From assembly GCF_000003605.2 (NCBI RefSeq), contig NW_003138337.1, positions 29,535 through 61,661 on the forward strand: a stretch of DNA of 32,127 nucleotides. The letters run 5' to 3'. Each line of letters begins with the position of its first letter. Positions within the stretch are counted from its first letter, which is position 1. A program made the translations under genes and the position numbers. Of the stretch, positions 1 to 11,351 are shown piece by piece. This stretch comes from Saccoglossus kowalevskii (taxonomy: Eukaryota; Hemichordata; Enteropneusta; Harrimaniidae). Under the pieces are notes generated by a model, which made no database searches, was not told where the DNA came from, and was given only the letters and a program-made list of their open reading frames with translations.

Positions 1-1245
1 TTTTATGTATTGTTTTTGATTTGATAACTTTGAACTAAACAGATTTTCTATTAGCTTCAGATCTTGATCAAAGTTTGGCACCCAGTTCATAGGAGTGCTT
101 ATATTGATTTTCTGACATCTTGTTTTCTGTAAAGATTTATTGGTAGGTTTGCAAATGTGTATCAGACTGTGCAATCTCTCCATGAGTTGGTTTTGAAACC
201 CAGTAAGGGATTCTGAGATACATTACCAAGGATATTATTACAAGATAAATCATTTGCTTCATTGAACACATACAACAATGCATATTTCCACTGAGATCAG
301 TGACCTTTGATGTGTATCACCAGTGATCAATCAAGTAGAAACAGTCAAAATATTTTATCAGTTTTTCTCAATTTTTGCATGATATTTTCATACAGGACAT
401 CTGTTGTTCAAACTCAGGGAAGACATTATACTGATGAACAAGGTGACCAAGTTTGATGAAGTTTGGAATAGTATTAGTAAAGTTATCATGCACAAAATAA
501 CAATTATTAACGACGACGACAACGACGACGACAACGCCGGACAACATTTTTCCCTTAATATACCTTTCCCTTCCATCTTTGATGGTACGGGCAAGGTAAA
601 AATTAATAGCTACATCTGTTGCCACTTTAATTAGTGACTGGTAGACCTACTTTTTTTTAAATGTTGAACAATACACATAACAATGCAAAGGATCTTACAC
701 ACTACCAACTCAACAGAATTACAAAACATTGGATTCACTACCAGAATTCCCATAATCCAACAGTTCACATATTTATAATATGGCTTAACTGTAAGTATGT
801 AAAATCCAGTAATTAAGCATAAAAACTGATATTTCTAAAATTTGACGTCATATTTTTTTACAGTTTAACTTTCTAATCAATATTTTAGAGAAAACCCTGA
901 AATCAAATCACTACAACATGTTCAATAAAGATTGAATCTAACTTGAACAGTGTGTGTAAAATATATTTTTACATAAAATTAGAACGTACACTGTGTGAGA
1001 ACTATATCTCTGTAATGTGACAACAGCATTACTGATTGCTTACTGATGTATATTTCTGAAGATAGAAACCAAGGTTGTGAAAAAATACACACAAATTACC
1101 CAAAATTATATACGCATCTCTACACATTATTTGCATACTGGTAATAATGAAAAATATATGCAAATGTTTTGAAGTGCAATATTTGTTTTTCATTTTGTTA
1201 TTAAATTAGAGAAAAAGCAAATATTGACTATAAAATTAAAGTGGT
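1..1245. other. AT-rich non-coding stretch
   Basis: Apart from the ACG microsatellite at 509-538 I see no exon, RNA gene or element boundary here. Open frames are short and low in complexity. Confidence 0.6.
509..538. repeat. (ACG)n short microsatellite
   Basis: AACGACGACGACAACGACGACGACAACG: eight trinucleotide units with one interruption. The surrounding open frames exist only because of this repeat and look non-coding. Confidence 0.85.
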
Positions 1246-2022
1246 CCAATCGTACAAATGTGACAGATATTACCTACTCCTCGATCATAAAAGCCATTTA
1301 TAGATTTCTAAAAGAGAACATGACGATATTAATGTTATTCTGAAAATAAATGGCTGTCTAATGGTCATCTTGAATTCATCCACTATAATATTTTTAATTA
1401 AATAGGACAATAATTTCACTATATAAATGCAATCGGATTTAAATCAAACATGCGACAGTTATGACCGACTCCTCGATCATAAAAACCATTTATAGATTTT
1501 AAGTAAAGACAACATGATGATATTAATGTTATTCTGAGGGATAAATGGCTGTCTGATGGCCATTTTGAATTCATTCACCATAATATTTTTAATCAAATAG
1601 GACAATAATTTCACTATATAAATGCCATCGGGTTTAAATCAAACATGTGACAGTTATTACCGACTCTTCGATCATAAAAACCATTTATAGATTTTAAGTA
1701 AAGACAACATGATGATATTAATGTTATTCTGAGGGATAAATGGCTGTCTGATGGCCATTTTGAATTCATTCACCATAATATTTTTAATCAAATAGGACAA
1801 TAATTTCACTGTATAAATGCCATCAGGTTCAAATCAAACATGTGACAGTTATTACATATTCCTTGATCATAAAAGCCATTTAGAGATTTCTAGTAAAGAC
1901 AACATGATGATAGTAATGTTATTCTGAGGAATAAATGGCTGTCTAATGGCCATCTTGAATTCATCCACTATAATATTTTTAATCAAATAAGACAATAAAT
2001 GCCAGGTTTAAATCAAACATAT
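1246..2022. repeat. Tandem array, about 195-bp unit, four copies
   Basis: The marker TGTGACAGTTATTAC recurs at about 1,261, 1,453, 1,648 and 1,843, so the period is 192-195 bp. Copies 2 and 3 are almost identical. The fourth is shortened by a deletion near 1,996. Each unit contains AAATGGCTGTCTRATGGCC and GATCATAAAARCCATTTA. There is no open reading frame across the unit. Confidence 0.92.
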
Positions 2023-3171
2023 TTAATGAAATACAGTCATAACATGCACATAGCTGAAAAATAAATTTTCGTTTAAATAAAAACTCACTTTAAAGCAGTC
2101 TAGATGCTAATTGCATGTGCACAAAATGAGCAAAGGATAGTAGTGTAGTAAAAGTCGCATCATACCTGCAACATGACATGATGCGACAATTAGGGTATAT
2201 GCTGCTTTAATTAACATGATGCAGATTATTAATTTGCTGTGAATGCAATGAGGGGAGTATGCCATGAATTCTTGACTTGAATGGGACAATTGTAATTTTA
2301 AGTTCAATCTGAAGAGGACAAGCCTCAAACAATCATGGCCAACATTTATGACCAGTTTATAAATAGTTTTACAATTCACAGAAATCCGACAGTTTGCAAG
2401 GAATCCAAAGCGAACGGTAGAACTTTAACAGCTGGGCAGACCTTTTCTCTGACTGACAATAAAATGAGAATGCACATTATTCTTCATTTATCAGTTATTA
2501 TGTTTATCGCAAAAATACTTGGTAGGAAAAAAAAAAATTATTTTTCCAAGAATATGAATTACTAGAATACAAATAGAAATTATTTTCTCAACTCAAACAA
2601 GCCTAACATACACTTCAGTAGTTTTAGAAAAAAAACTATATTTTCACACAATTCACACACAGAGCTAACTAAAAGTATATAACATGTAGGAGTTCAAATG
2701 CCATCTTCACTGTGAAATATAGGTTTGAATATAAGTGCCCACGAACCTGGGTTTCATCATTAATACAATTATTTTTTGTCAACTCAAAAGTTCTTTTTTT
2801 TTTTTTCAGATGAAAATAGATACTGACAAGCATAATCTAGCATCAGAAGGTTTAACATGCAAGTTTCATGCACACAACGAATGTCATTTTAATGGAGCTT
2901 TGTAAAAAGTATGTAAATCTGTCAAAAATACCTCTGTGACATCCAAGTTATGCCCAAGAATGCAACTTCCTTGTTGAATTAATTTTAGATGCAATCAAAA
3001 TTATGCTACCAAGAGCGTCGTCGGCCTGGCGGGATTGTACTGACACAGGGACGAGCAGTAATCCCATCAAAGAGGTGAATATACACATTAGATCACTCAT
3101 GGTATCCATATATGGTAGCGATGAACATTCAACCACTCAACAACATGGCATCGTCATTAAAAGATGGAAGT

Positions 3172-3309
3172 TCACACTTTATTAAAAATTATCAGTGGTA
3201 CGATCTGTTGTAATGTCCCATTGGGAACACCGTGATCATCAGAGATGTACTTGGCCAAGCGATGGTGATCAAAAACCTGGCGTAATTTATTATACGTGAT
3301 GCAAAACAT
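3172..3309 (-). other. Unrecognised 45-codon minus-strand ORF
   Basis: It encodes a coding-like peptide with FDHHRLAKYISDDHGVPNG followed by TLQQIVPLIIFNKV. An AATAAA overlaps its last codons. A second minus-strand frame of 62 codons follows at 2,948-3,136. I recognise neither. Both may be remnants of an old gene or element, or chance. Confidence 0.2.
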
Positions 3310-3800
3310 TTTTTTTCTTCAAAATTTGCATCTGAATAATACAATGAAATCTCTCCCATGTACTTAGAGTAATCTGTAATTTCTGCCCTGTACTCTGAAT
3401 AATATAATGCACAAAATACACTGAATTTAAGAAAGAATTACATTTACACACGACTGATTTTTATACATTGTATAATTTTTTTTTATAAATTTCATGTGAC
3501 AGTTGAAAATAAGTTGACCAACTTTGTTTACCTTGCTTATAATTTAACAATAATCAGTATGACCTTTGACCTACCATGACATTTTCCTGATATTATAAAA
3601 CTATTCATTTTCATGGGCATTTTGAGCCGTTTCAGTTCACAAATTTGGTCACATTTAACGGAATTTCACTTACAAGTGAAAATACCAAAATTAAAACCCA
3701 GTCTTTACAGTACTTGATAATGTATATTTTTGGAGCAAAACTGTCAAGACAATAATATTGATATTCTAATATATATTGCAAACTATAAGAACTGTGATTA

Positions 3801-4008
3801 CTGTAAAATGACTAATTTTCACTGGGTTTAAATTTCACTGATTTACCATTTCAGGCATATTCAGTGGGTTTTAAATACACGGTTTCGTCATTTAGATAAT
3901 GTGTTCTATGCTAAATTTTACATGATCACTGTGTTTTAAGTTAGCGCATTTTTCCAGTCAGCGAAATAAGCTAAATTAAAACCCAGTGAATAATTACCCC
4001 CTTTACAG
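3801..4008. mobile_element. 208-bp inverted-repeat element (MITE), TA-flanked
   Basis: The element starts CTGTAAAATGACTAATTTTC and ends GGGTAATTATTC-like on the opposite strand (closing CCCCCTTTACAG). The terminal inverted repeats are about 30 bp and imperfect. TA flanks both ends (3,799-3,800 and 4,009-4,010), as expected for Tc1/mariner-type insertion. There is no coding capacity. A near-identical reverse copy lies at 28,437. Confidence 0.85.
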
Positions 4009-4676
4009 TACACGGTATTTGATGGGATCTATGTTCCATGTGAAATAGCCATGATTGAGGGAAAGACACACAGACTAACACTGTGTGTATGGGTAACCCT
4101 GCATTTCACATTAAACTCATCAAAAATCAAAAACTAAATTCTATACAAAACGTCCAAAAAGCCTTTTCAGCGAAAATTAATTCCAGCAAAAAAAAAGTAT
4201 TCCACAGTATTTATATGGAAATATAGTCAAGAAATTCTTATTTATAGTAAATTAGTACCCTGTAAAGTACCAGGATGTGTGACCTTTTGGAGGGGGTCAT
4301 GCATGAAGTCTATTACAGAAGTCCAGAAGTATACACAGGGAATGATTGATGCGATTTCACTTGCGGATAAAACAATTTTTTTCATTGCTTGGAAAATCCA
4401 ACTAAAACTATCCATGTTTATGATATCCTTCCTCAGGCACCAGGGAATCTGTCAAATGGATAATACGATCAAGCTTAATTTTATAGTCTTTGATTTGATG
4501 AAAATAATCTTATCAAGATTTCTGGGCAGCTATTTAATTGCCGACTAACTGACATTGCACGAATTGAAAACTCTTAGTAAAAAGCACAGTCATCATGCTA
4601 GCTTGGAACTGCCTTAGTAACACTCCAATAAGTATCGCTAAATTGGTCAATTTTTTTTTTATTTTGTAGCAAAGTA

Positions 4677-5360
4677 ACCAAGAATGAATTAAACTAATTT
4701 TTTTGTTTATGAACATCCCTGATTAAACCATACCAAGGTCCTGGTGGATTAATACAGTTAATTGTTAATATTATTAATATACTGGTCATTTTTAACAGAT
4801 AATTACCCTCAGAACCAAGACTGAATTAAACTCATTTTTATGTTTATGAACATCCCTGATTAAACCATACCAAGGTCCTGGTGGATTAATACAGTTAATT
4901 GTTAATATTACTAATATACTGGTTATCTTTAACAGATAATTACCCTCAGAACCAAGATTGAATTAAACTCATTTTTATGTTTATGAACATCCCTGATTAA
5001 ACCATACCCAGTTCCTGGTGGATTAATACAGTTAATTGTTAATATTATTAATATACTGGTCATTTTTAACAGATAATTACCCTCAGAACCAAGACTGAAT
5101 TAAACTCATTTCTATGTTTATGAACATCCCTGATCAAACCATACCCAGGTCCTGGTGGATTAATACAGTTAATTGTTAATATTATTAATATACTGGTCAT
5201 TTTTAACAAATAATTACCCTCAGAACCAAGACTGAATTAAACTCATTTTTATGTTTATGAACATCCCTGATTAAACCATACCAAGGTCCTGGTGGATTAA
5301 TACAGTTAATTGTTAATATTACTAATATACCAGTCATTTTAAACAGATAATTACCCTTGG
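4677..5360. repeat. Tandem array, exact 137-bp period, five copies
   Basis: The marker ACCAAGA(C/A/T)TGAATTAAACT occurs at 4,677, 4,814, 4,951, 5,088 and 5,225, exactly 137 bp apart each time. Units are nearly identical and include ACATCCCTGATTAAACCATA and GGTCCTGGTGGATTAATAC. There is no coding potential. The outer copies are the most diverged. Confidence 0.93.
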
Positions 5361-6645
5361 TATTAAAGTTTAATGAACATTGGTTTTAAAAAAATTGACA
5401 ATAATAATGTGAGGTTGCAGTGGAAAAAAAAACTAACAGACATTTCCATGGAATGACTATCAACATGTATTGTACAGCACATGTACATGTATCTATCTTT
5501 GTATGGCCAGTTTATTGATCACAGTGCCGGGCTAAAAGATAATCCACATTGACAGTGTTGTACACGTTATGCACTTTAAACAGGAATCAGTTTTAGTTTT
5601 CAATGGAAATTGACATCCTAGAAGCCTATTTGATAAATATATAATCTGGGAAATGACATTGGCATTTAACATTAATCAGCTCTTCTGTTAGCTTTCAGTA
5701 TCTACTTGAAGTTTTTTTAGGGGCAATTTTGGCCAAAATGAGCATAATGTTTTCATTGGCTATAGGTCTTGAACATCATTATGACTCTGTATCTTGAAGG
5801 CCCCGTCACTGCAAACAAATTCAGTAAGAGTTCCTTCGCGCCCCCTTACCCATAACTCTAATCCTAACCCCCTGTACCCCTCCTCCATCAAAATAGTACA
5901 ACTAAAAAGTCTGTACAACATACCTAGAACAGATAAATAAAAACATCGTAGTTTAATGTTGGTCCGGACTTTGAGCCCTTGAAAGTAAGTGATCCAGCCC
6001 TTACATACGCCAACGATTGAAATTTGTTTAATTGCTATAAAATTATCGCTCAAAAAAAAAAAAATTTCATTTGTGAGACGTGTTTTTGATACAAACCGAA
6101 GATCGCGATTGACCCTACACAAAACTACCGCCATTTTGTCTTCCTTGTCCTCGTTCGACAAAAACAAAAAACTTGCATATTTACTATTTGTTTAATGAGT
6201 GCATTTTTGTTTAAAAATATCAAACAAGAATAAACACTAAGTAAAATAAGAATCAACTGCTTCGTTTTATTTGAGTAAGATGGAAACCATGCGAAAACAA
6301 ATGTAAAACATTACTGTATGCTCGAGAAGAAGACACTGGGAGTCGTGTGCAAAGACATTGTTTACAAATTAGATCACGTTGTGTAGCTCCAATGCGTAAA
6401 ATAGAAAATTTATATCTTGAGTAAAACTGACAAACTTCCTTGCTGTTGCTGTCGGGTGTCTGCCTTATACATGGACTAAGTGTAGACGTGGGGATTCAGC
6501 TTTCCTTTTCTCTGCTTGTGGTGTCGCAATAGCGGTGAAAGTCAGTACTGGGTTGAACCGACAGCCATGGCCACTATATTTTGAATGATCATAAATAATT
6601 TTTGAACCCAATAGTAGTGATCACTGTGATTATTATATAAATTTC
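5361..6645. other. Non-coding stretch with a G-rich tract and CpG-containing part
   Basis: The minus strand is G-rich at 5,840-5,885. From about 6,060 to 6,560 CpG is more frequent, and ACCGCCATTTTGTCTTCC (6,127-6,144) is an inverted YY1-like plus ETS-like motif. A 135-codon minus-strand frame (5,760-6,167) starts near there but looks unlike a protein. Confidence 0.4.
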
Positions 6646-6650
6646 TTGCA

Positions 6651-6887
6651 AAATGCCTGGAAACGGCCCAGCTTGAGGGAAACAGTATCGTGGAAAGAAA
6701 GAACAGTATCGGACCAGATACCTATAAAAGACTTGATGAGAACACTGCAGAATCGCGGGCGAAACGAAAGTTGCACGGCAGAGGAGAACACTGTACATGT
6801 AACCAGCACATTTACGAATCAAGATTGGCAGAAAGTTGTACGGCATCTGTCTTTGATTCTGTACTCCCCATACTCGCATACATTTGA
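6651..6887 (+). other. Unrecognised 78-codon open frame, higher GC
   Basis: No ATG opens the frame. From 6,651 it reads LEGNSIVERKNSIGPDTYKR and later KRKLHGRGEHCTCNQHIYES, rich in charge and cysteine and unlike the surrounding AT-rich sequence. It could be an isolated exon or a transposon fragment. No domain recognised. Confidence 0.2.
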
Positions 6888-7260
6888 TGTTTTTAGTCGC
6901 TGTATCTGCTCAAATAACATCCATCATGATATAATAAATCATTATATACTAAAATTTGCAAATTTGCAGACATTCCAATGAAATATTACCAATTTTTTTT
7001 TGCGACAGAATATGTTATTGCAATATGCAAATTAGGCTACTCACCCTAGTCAAATATTTGATAAGAAACTTTAAAGACTCTAAGTTATAAATTAAATAAA
7101 GCAATAATTGACTAATTAATATGTATGGAATTGCACCAAAATCTAATCAGCACATCTACTCATCATATATTAGCTGTGTGCCAAATTTTATTTGAATTGA
7201 AATTGTAGATATTGAGTTATCAGTGCAACAAATTTTAGTCACAGACACCAGAACCACATA

Positions 7261-7280
7261 AGCTCCGTTTCACGGGAGCT
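7261..7280. repeat. Hairpin end (AGCTCC...GGAGCT) of a probable mobile element
   Basis: AGCTCCGTTTCACGGGAGCT folds into a short hairpin. On the minus strand it reads TTAG-hairpin-CTTATGT, the same layout as the hairpin at 32,031. The low-complexity AT-rich stretch to its left (about 6,890-7,260) may be the body of the element. The family is not identified. Confidence 0.5.
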
Positions 7281-7842
7281 AAAAATTCGAACAGTGTGCA
7301 AAAAATACGAGACTTTATGTGTTTTTTTTGAGAAATACTGCAAACGCCTTAAAAACTAAATGTTCACAGTAACACACTAATACCGTTTTTGCACTATTTG
7401 AATCAAATTCATTTATGTATAAATGACTTGGTGAGCTGATGTTTAAAAACGTCGTTTTTTTAATGATCCAGTTTACAATTTCTTTGTCAATATGTGCTTT
7501 TATTGGAGATGTGCTTCTAACAGAGTAGATACATGTACAGTGTCATGCTATTTGCAAAGGTGGTAGATTTCAATAGCGCCAAGACTATGTTGTCCAGTGG
7601 GGATTTATTCAGTGAGCAATCCTTTGAAAAAAAAACACCTTCTGAGTGTCTTTCACTTTTTAATGTTATCTCCCTCAAGACGTTTCTCGGATCACAGAGC
7701 AATAATGTCACCACTGATCAGGCCACGGATTTATCAGCGACAATAACAAAACCGAAAATCACACGACCGTGATTATTTTTTTTTTTACACAAAAACTTCA
7801 GCAATCATTACAAGTAATAAGCCTGAAGCTTGATGTGATGCG

Positions 7843-7855
7843 GTTGCTAAGCAAC
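7843..7855. promoter_or_regulatory. RFX X-box (GTTGCTAAGCAAC)
   Basis: This is a perfect palindromic pair of RFX half-sites, GTTGCT and AGCAAC, with a one-base spacer. It fits the known RFX pattern GTTRCY-N-RGYAAC. RFX factors drive many motile-cilium genes. The site lies 33 bases upstream of an ATG with a good context and a nearby splice donor. In-vivo use is inferred. Confidence 0.55.
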
Positions 7856-7941
7856 AGCACCAAAGCTCATCTGATCAGACCAGCGGAGATGGATATTACG
7901 TTTTTTAAATGTCAGTTTCCGGCTAAGAGTATTAAATACAG
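7856..7941 (+). other. Candidate alternative first exon downstream of the X-box
   Basis: From the X-box to a donor-like ATACAG|GTATGA at 7,941. The ATG at 7,889 (context GGAGATGG) opens 17 codons plus two bases, MDITFFKCQFPAKSIKY. Phase 2 matches the acceptor at 18,145, and the join would read through eight open codons into the CFAP65 start. The intron would be 10.2 kb. Phase matching alone has a one-in-three chance, and an unrelated transcript is possible. Confidence 0.3.
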
Positions 7942-8035
7942 GTATGATGTACGTGGGTGGACAACATGGTTGCCACTTTCTCTGTTTAACATTTAAATTG
8001 ATTGTTATATTATGTTTGTCTTCTCAGGAAATAGA

Positions 8036-8160
8036 CTGTAAATTATTTAATTTTCACTGCTAGAAATTTTCACTATTTCAGGAATATGGAATTCATTTTA
8101 TTGACACACAAAAATTTGCAAAAATTTGTCTCTGACTAAAAAATAAAGTGATTTTAACAG
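8036..8160. mobile_element. Short degenerate element with CTGTAAA termini
   Basis: The left end is CTGTAAATTATTTAATTTTC and the right end AAAATAAAGTGATTTTAACAG. The ends are imperfect inverted repeats resembling the 10,401 element. TA flanks are lost, so this is an older copy about 125 bp long. Confidence 0.5.
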
Positions 8161-10400
8161 TGTTCCTTCCAAGAAAATTTATCAGTAAAAATTGCTGTGC
8201 TTTCATCACAAAATCCACCTTCAATCAAGTATATTGGAATACATAATGCATAGAATTGTAAAGAATGTGCCACAACGACAAACAATTCTTGAATGAAGGG
8301 CCTGGAGATAATATTGAAAACTGCATTTTGAAAAATATATATAACAATGTGCACTGATAAAAATTAGTTATTGGATAAATGGCACCGTAGAATTGAAAGT
8401 GAATGTAAACTGTCACAGTAACTTGTTGAGTTACATAAGTACGTGTACTGGTATATCATAAGACACTGTATTTGAAAGAAATTTGCAATTTGTAATTGCA
8501 ATATAGGGTCATGAATTGATAAATCGATTTTCACTGAAATGCAACAGGTATGGACAATATGGATTTTATACCAAAATGTGTTAGTTCTGACAGTGCTCTT
8601 CAAAACTAAGTTTATCGTTGAGCGCAGACTGTTTGATGTGCTGCCTAAAATGGTTTCTGATGACTACATACACATTTATTATCAGAAAACATTTGTATGT
8701 GAGGATGGGGATTTCACAAGATTGAAAAAATCATTTTTACAGATTTCAGTTTTTGTATGCTGTTGGATGAGCAAAGTATTTATTGATCTCCTCACACGTC
8801 TGCTGTATGTTTTCTCAAAGATGACGAGTGAATCAAACAGTAAATTTTATTTGGATGGCCACCTTTTCTCAACCACTTTTAATCAATATCCTTCCCAGTA
8901 GAAGCGTGCGCCGACACAGCAGCATAAGATTAGGTCTGATTCCCGGCTAATACAAGTTGGGATTATTCTCATCAATGGAACATTGGGAAGATTTCTACTT
9001 TATGTCAGGAAATGCCGACAAATACCTCCCTGGCATACGTAGGTGGGCAAAAACATGACATTATTGAGCTATACAAAAAATTAGTATAGTATCTCAGTTT
9101 TTGTACATCAAAAATGTTCATGTGAAATATCTTTTAATAATAGCTGAGAGTCAAGGGTGGATTAATCTATCACAATGATATCAAGCCTTGTAATATTCTG
9201 TCTGCAAATTTGATTGGCTCTTGGATACAATTTGAGACCGTGACATCACTGACTGTTCACATTTTTAAATGTTACAGCAGAGCTGATTCAAAGACTAGAC
9301 AATTTTTTTTTTTTTGATAATTATTTGAAATATGATGAATCTAAATGTTTTTAATAGATACATATATTTCACCAAAGTGAGTTTGTGTTTTGAATTTGAG
9401 GAATTTCCAATTCCCCCCAACCTTTCCTTGGCATGGCATCAAATTCGTTTTTCTACGGAGTCCCACACGACTGCTTGCCGATTTACTGTTGAGAATAGCC
9501 AACAAATTAATTAGGGTAGAAGCCTACTCATAAATACCCAGAATTTATTCATTTTGCAATAATTTGCACTCCTATAGGAGAGATATTATCATATATTTAA
9601 AATTAAAATTAATTATTGTGAATGACAGAATACTTTTTTGTTGTCCTACATTATTTCAAAAACCTGAGTTTTGGAAAGTGTCAAAAAATGCAATTATAAA
9701 AACATTACATTAAATAGTATTTACCGGTAAGAGCATTATGACCATTACACTGATCATTTTCTTTAATCCATTGATACGTGTGAAACATTCATTTTATTTT
9801 ATTTCTATTTTTTTTTCAATGAATTTTTTTTTAAAAACTACTTGATATCAACTTGTTCTAAATTACTGCGCATGTATATCACTCATACAGATCTGAGATA
9901 TTTCTCTGCCATAGGCAACAATCGTAAAATGCCATAAAACCGACAAAACATATTTTTTCCATCAATCTACTCCATATTAATCATCTTTGTGTGAAAACAA
10001 AAAAATAAAAAAATAAATGAAATGACATCTTTTGAGAATAACCCTTCAATATATAACACTGATTGTTCAGAGACAACAGGCGTTGCAAATTTCACAAAGT
10101 GTCACCAAATCTACGCAAGTAAATCATGTACTATGATATGAAATACATAAAGACAGCACCTCTACTGGGAAATAAACGACTGTTGTAGGATACGAATATA
10201 CTCATTTTGAAAATGTCATCGGTTGAATGTTTTTTTTATTGCCGATTCCCGACAGCAAACGGATATGAAATGTATCATATTTTCACTATAATAGTTTCAC
10301 AAAGCATAAAATACTGTAAATAGCTTTAATTTTCCTCCATTGAGAACATTTTTCTGACGTTCTTGTGACTTGCATGAAATTTTGAGTTTGCAAGTATTTA
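8161..10400. other. AT-rich intergenic stretch
   Basis: The longest frame (8,539-8,901, 120 codons) is dominated by Phe, Leu and Val from AT-rich DNA and has no recognisable domain. A further CTGTAAA element end occurs near 10,314. Nothing else supportable. Confidence 0.5.
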
Positions 10401-10577
10401 CTGTAAAATACTTTATTTTAGCTGCATTATGGGTGTTTTGTATGGAACTTATTTTCACTGACTTTTGATGAGTTGAATGTAAAATATAGGAAAAAAGGCT
10501 TGTTCGCTGGCTTTTATTTTCACTGAATCATTCTTGCAGCGAACATTAATTCCAAGCGAAAATAAAGTATTTTACAG
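10401..10577. mobile_element. 177-bp inverted-repeat element (MITE), TA-flanked
   Basis: The left end is CTGTAAAATACTTTATTTT and the right end AAAATAAAGTATTTTACAG, an almost perfect 19-bp terminal inverted repeat. TA flanks both sides. It contains internal TTTTCACTG motifs like the 208-bp family. No ORF. A related right-end fragment lies at about 4,155-4,208. Confidence 0.85.
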
Positions 10578-11012
10578 TATATCGGTTAAAGTTTACATAT
10601 GTGTAACATGACACAATGGTATAAGTGGCTCTCTTTGCAGACCGTTCACGACCAGCGTGATGACCAGCCAACAATTTTAATTTTTGATGTACATACTGAG
10701 TTCTACAATTAAATGACACAAAATCGCAAATTGGAACTTTTTTTAATTTAAATAAAATTACATGTATTTATGCACATTTTTATGCATTTTTCCACAATTT
10801 CTTTGTTAATTTTGGACAAAATTGATACAAATTCCCATTAGTTATGTGTCTTGAATAAAAGAGAAAATACGTAAAAATATTAAGTGGGTATATTTTATGA
10901 TAGGGGATAGAAATTGACCATATGCCAGTCAAAGTTTGAGTATATTTCACAATACAATTTGTGAGTGTGCACAGACAGATTTAGAGGACTGTAAAACACT
11001 TTAAAACAGATA

Positions 11013-11351
11013 CTGTAAAATCTGTATTAAAAGCTGCAGCTTCTATTAAAATGGCACAATGCAACACAGGGGATGTGGCTTCTATTAGAGCATCCACACG
11101 TATGAGAAATAGTGAATTTTTGGTTCTCAATTATTCAAAAAGAATGCATGCAACTTATATTAGAGATGCGGCTTGTAATACAGATATTACGGTACATGCA
11201 ATTTTCGTTAAAAAATTCAGAGTTTTGAACAATTTAGTCCAAGTCCAAACAACCTCATTATAACTATAACTATAATTTAACTATATAGGCAAAATTACAG
11301 ATTAGCTAAATCGCTAAAAGAATATGCTACATAAAAAGAAGAGTTTTACAG
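11013..11351. mobile_element. Probable 339-bp DNA element with CTGTAAAA/TTTTACAG ends
   Basis: It is bounded by TA-CTGTAAAATCTGT and AGAGTTTTACAG-TA. The terminal repeats are short (about 8-10 bp). The interior has degenerate copies of GCTTCTATTARA. A 70-codon open frame inside (11,051-11,263) has no recognisable domain and is probably fortuitous. Confidence 0.5.

Noticed and set aside
368-634. Overlapping open frames on both strands around the ACG repeat
   Set aside because: They exist because of the trinucleotide repeat, give runs of Val, Asp or Ser, and have no splice or promoter support.
5760-6167. 135-codon minus-strand frame
   Set aside because: It contains a poly-Phe run from a poly-A tract and low-complexity segments, with no recognisable domain. 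The start may be promoter-like but the protein is not convincing.
8539-8901. 120-codon plus-strand frame
   Set aside because: The composition is what AT-rich random sequence gives, no domain is recognisable, and no splice sites frame it.
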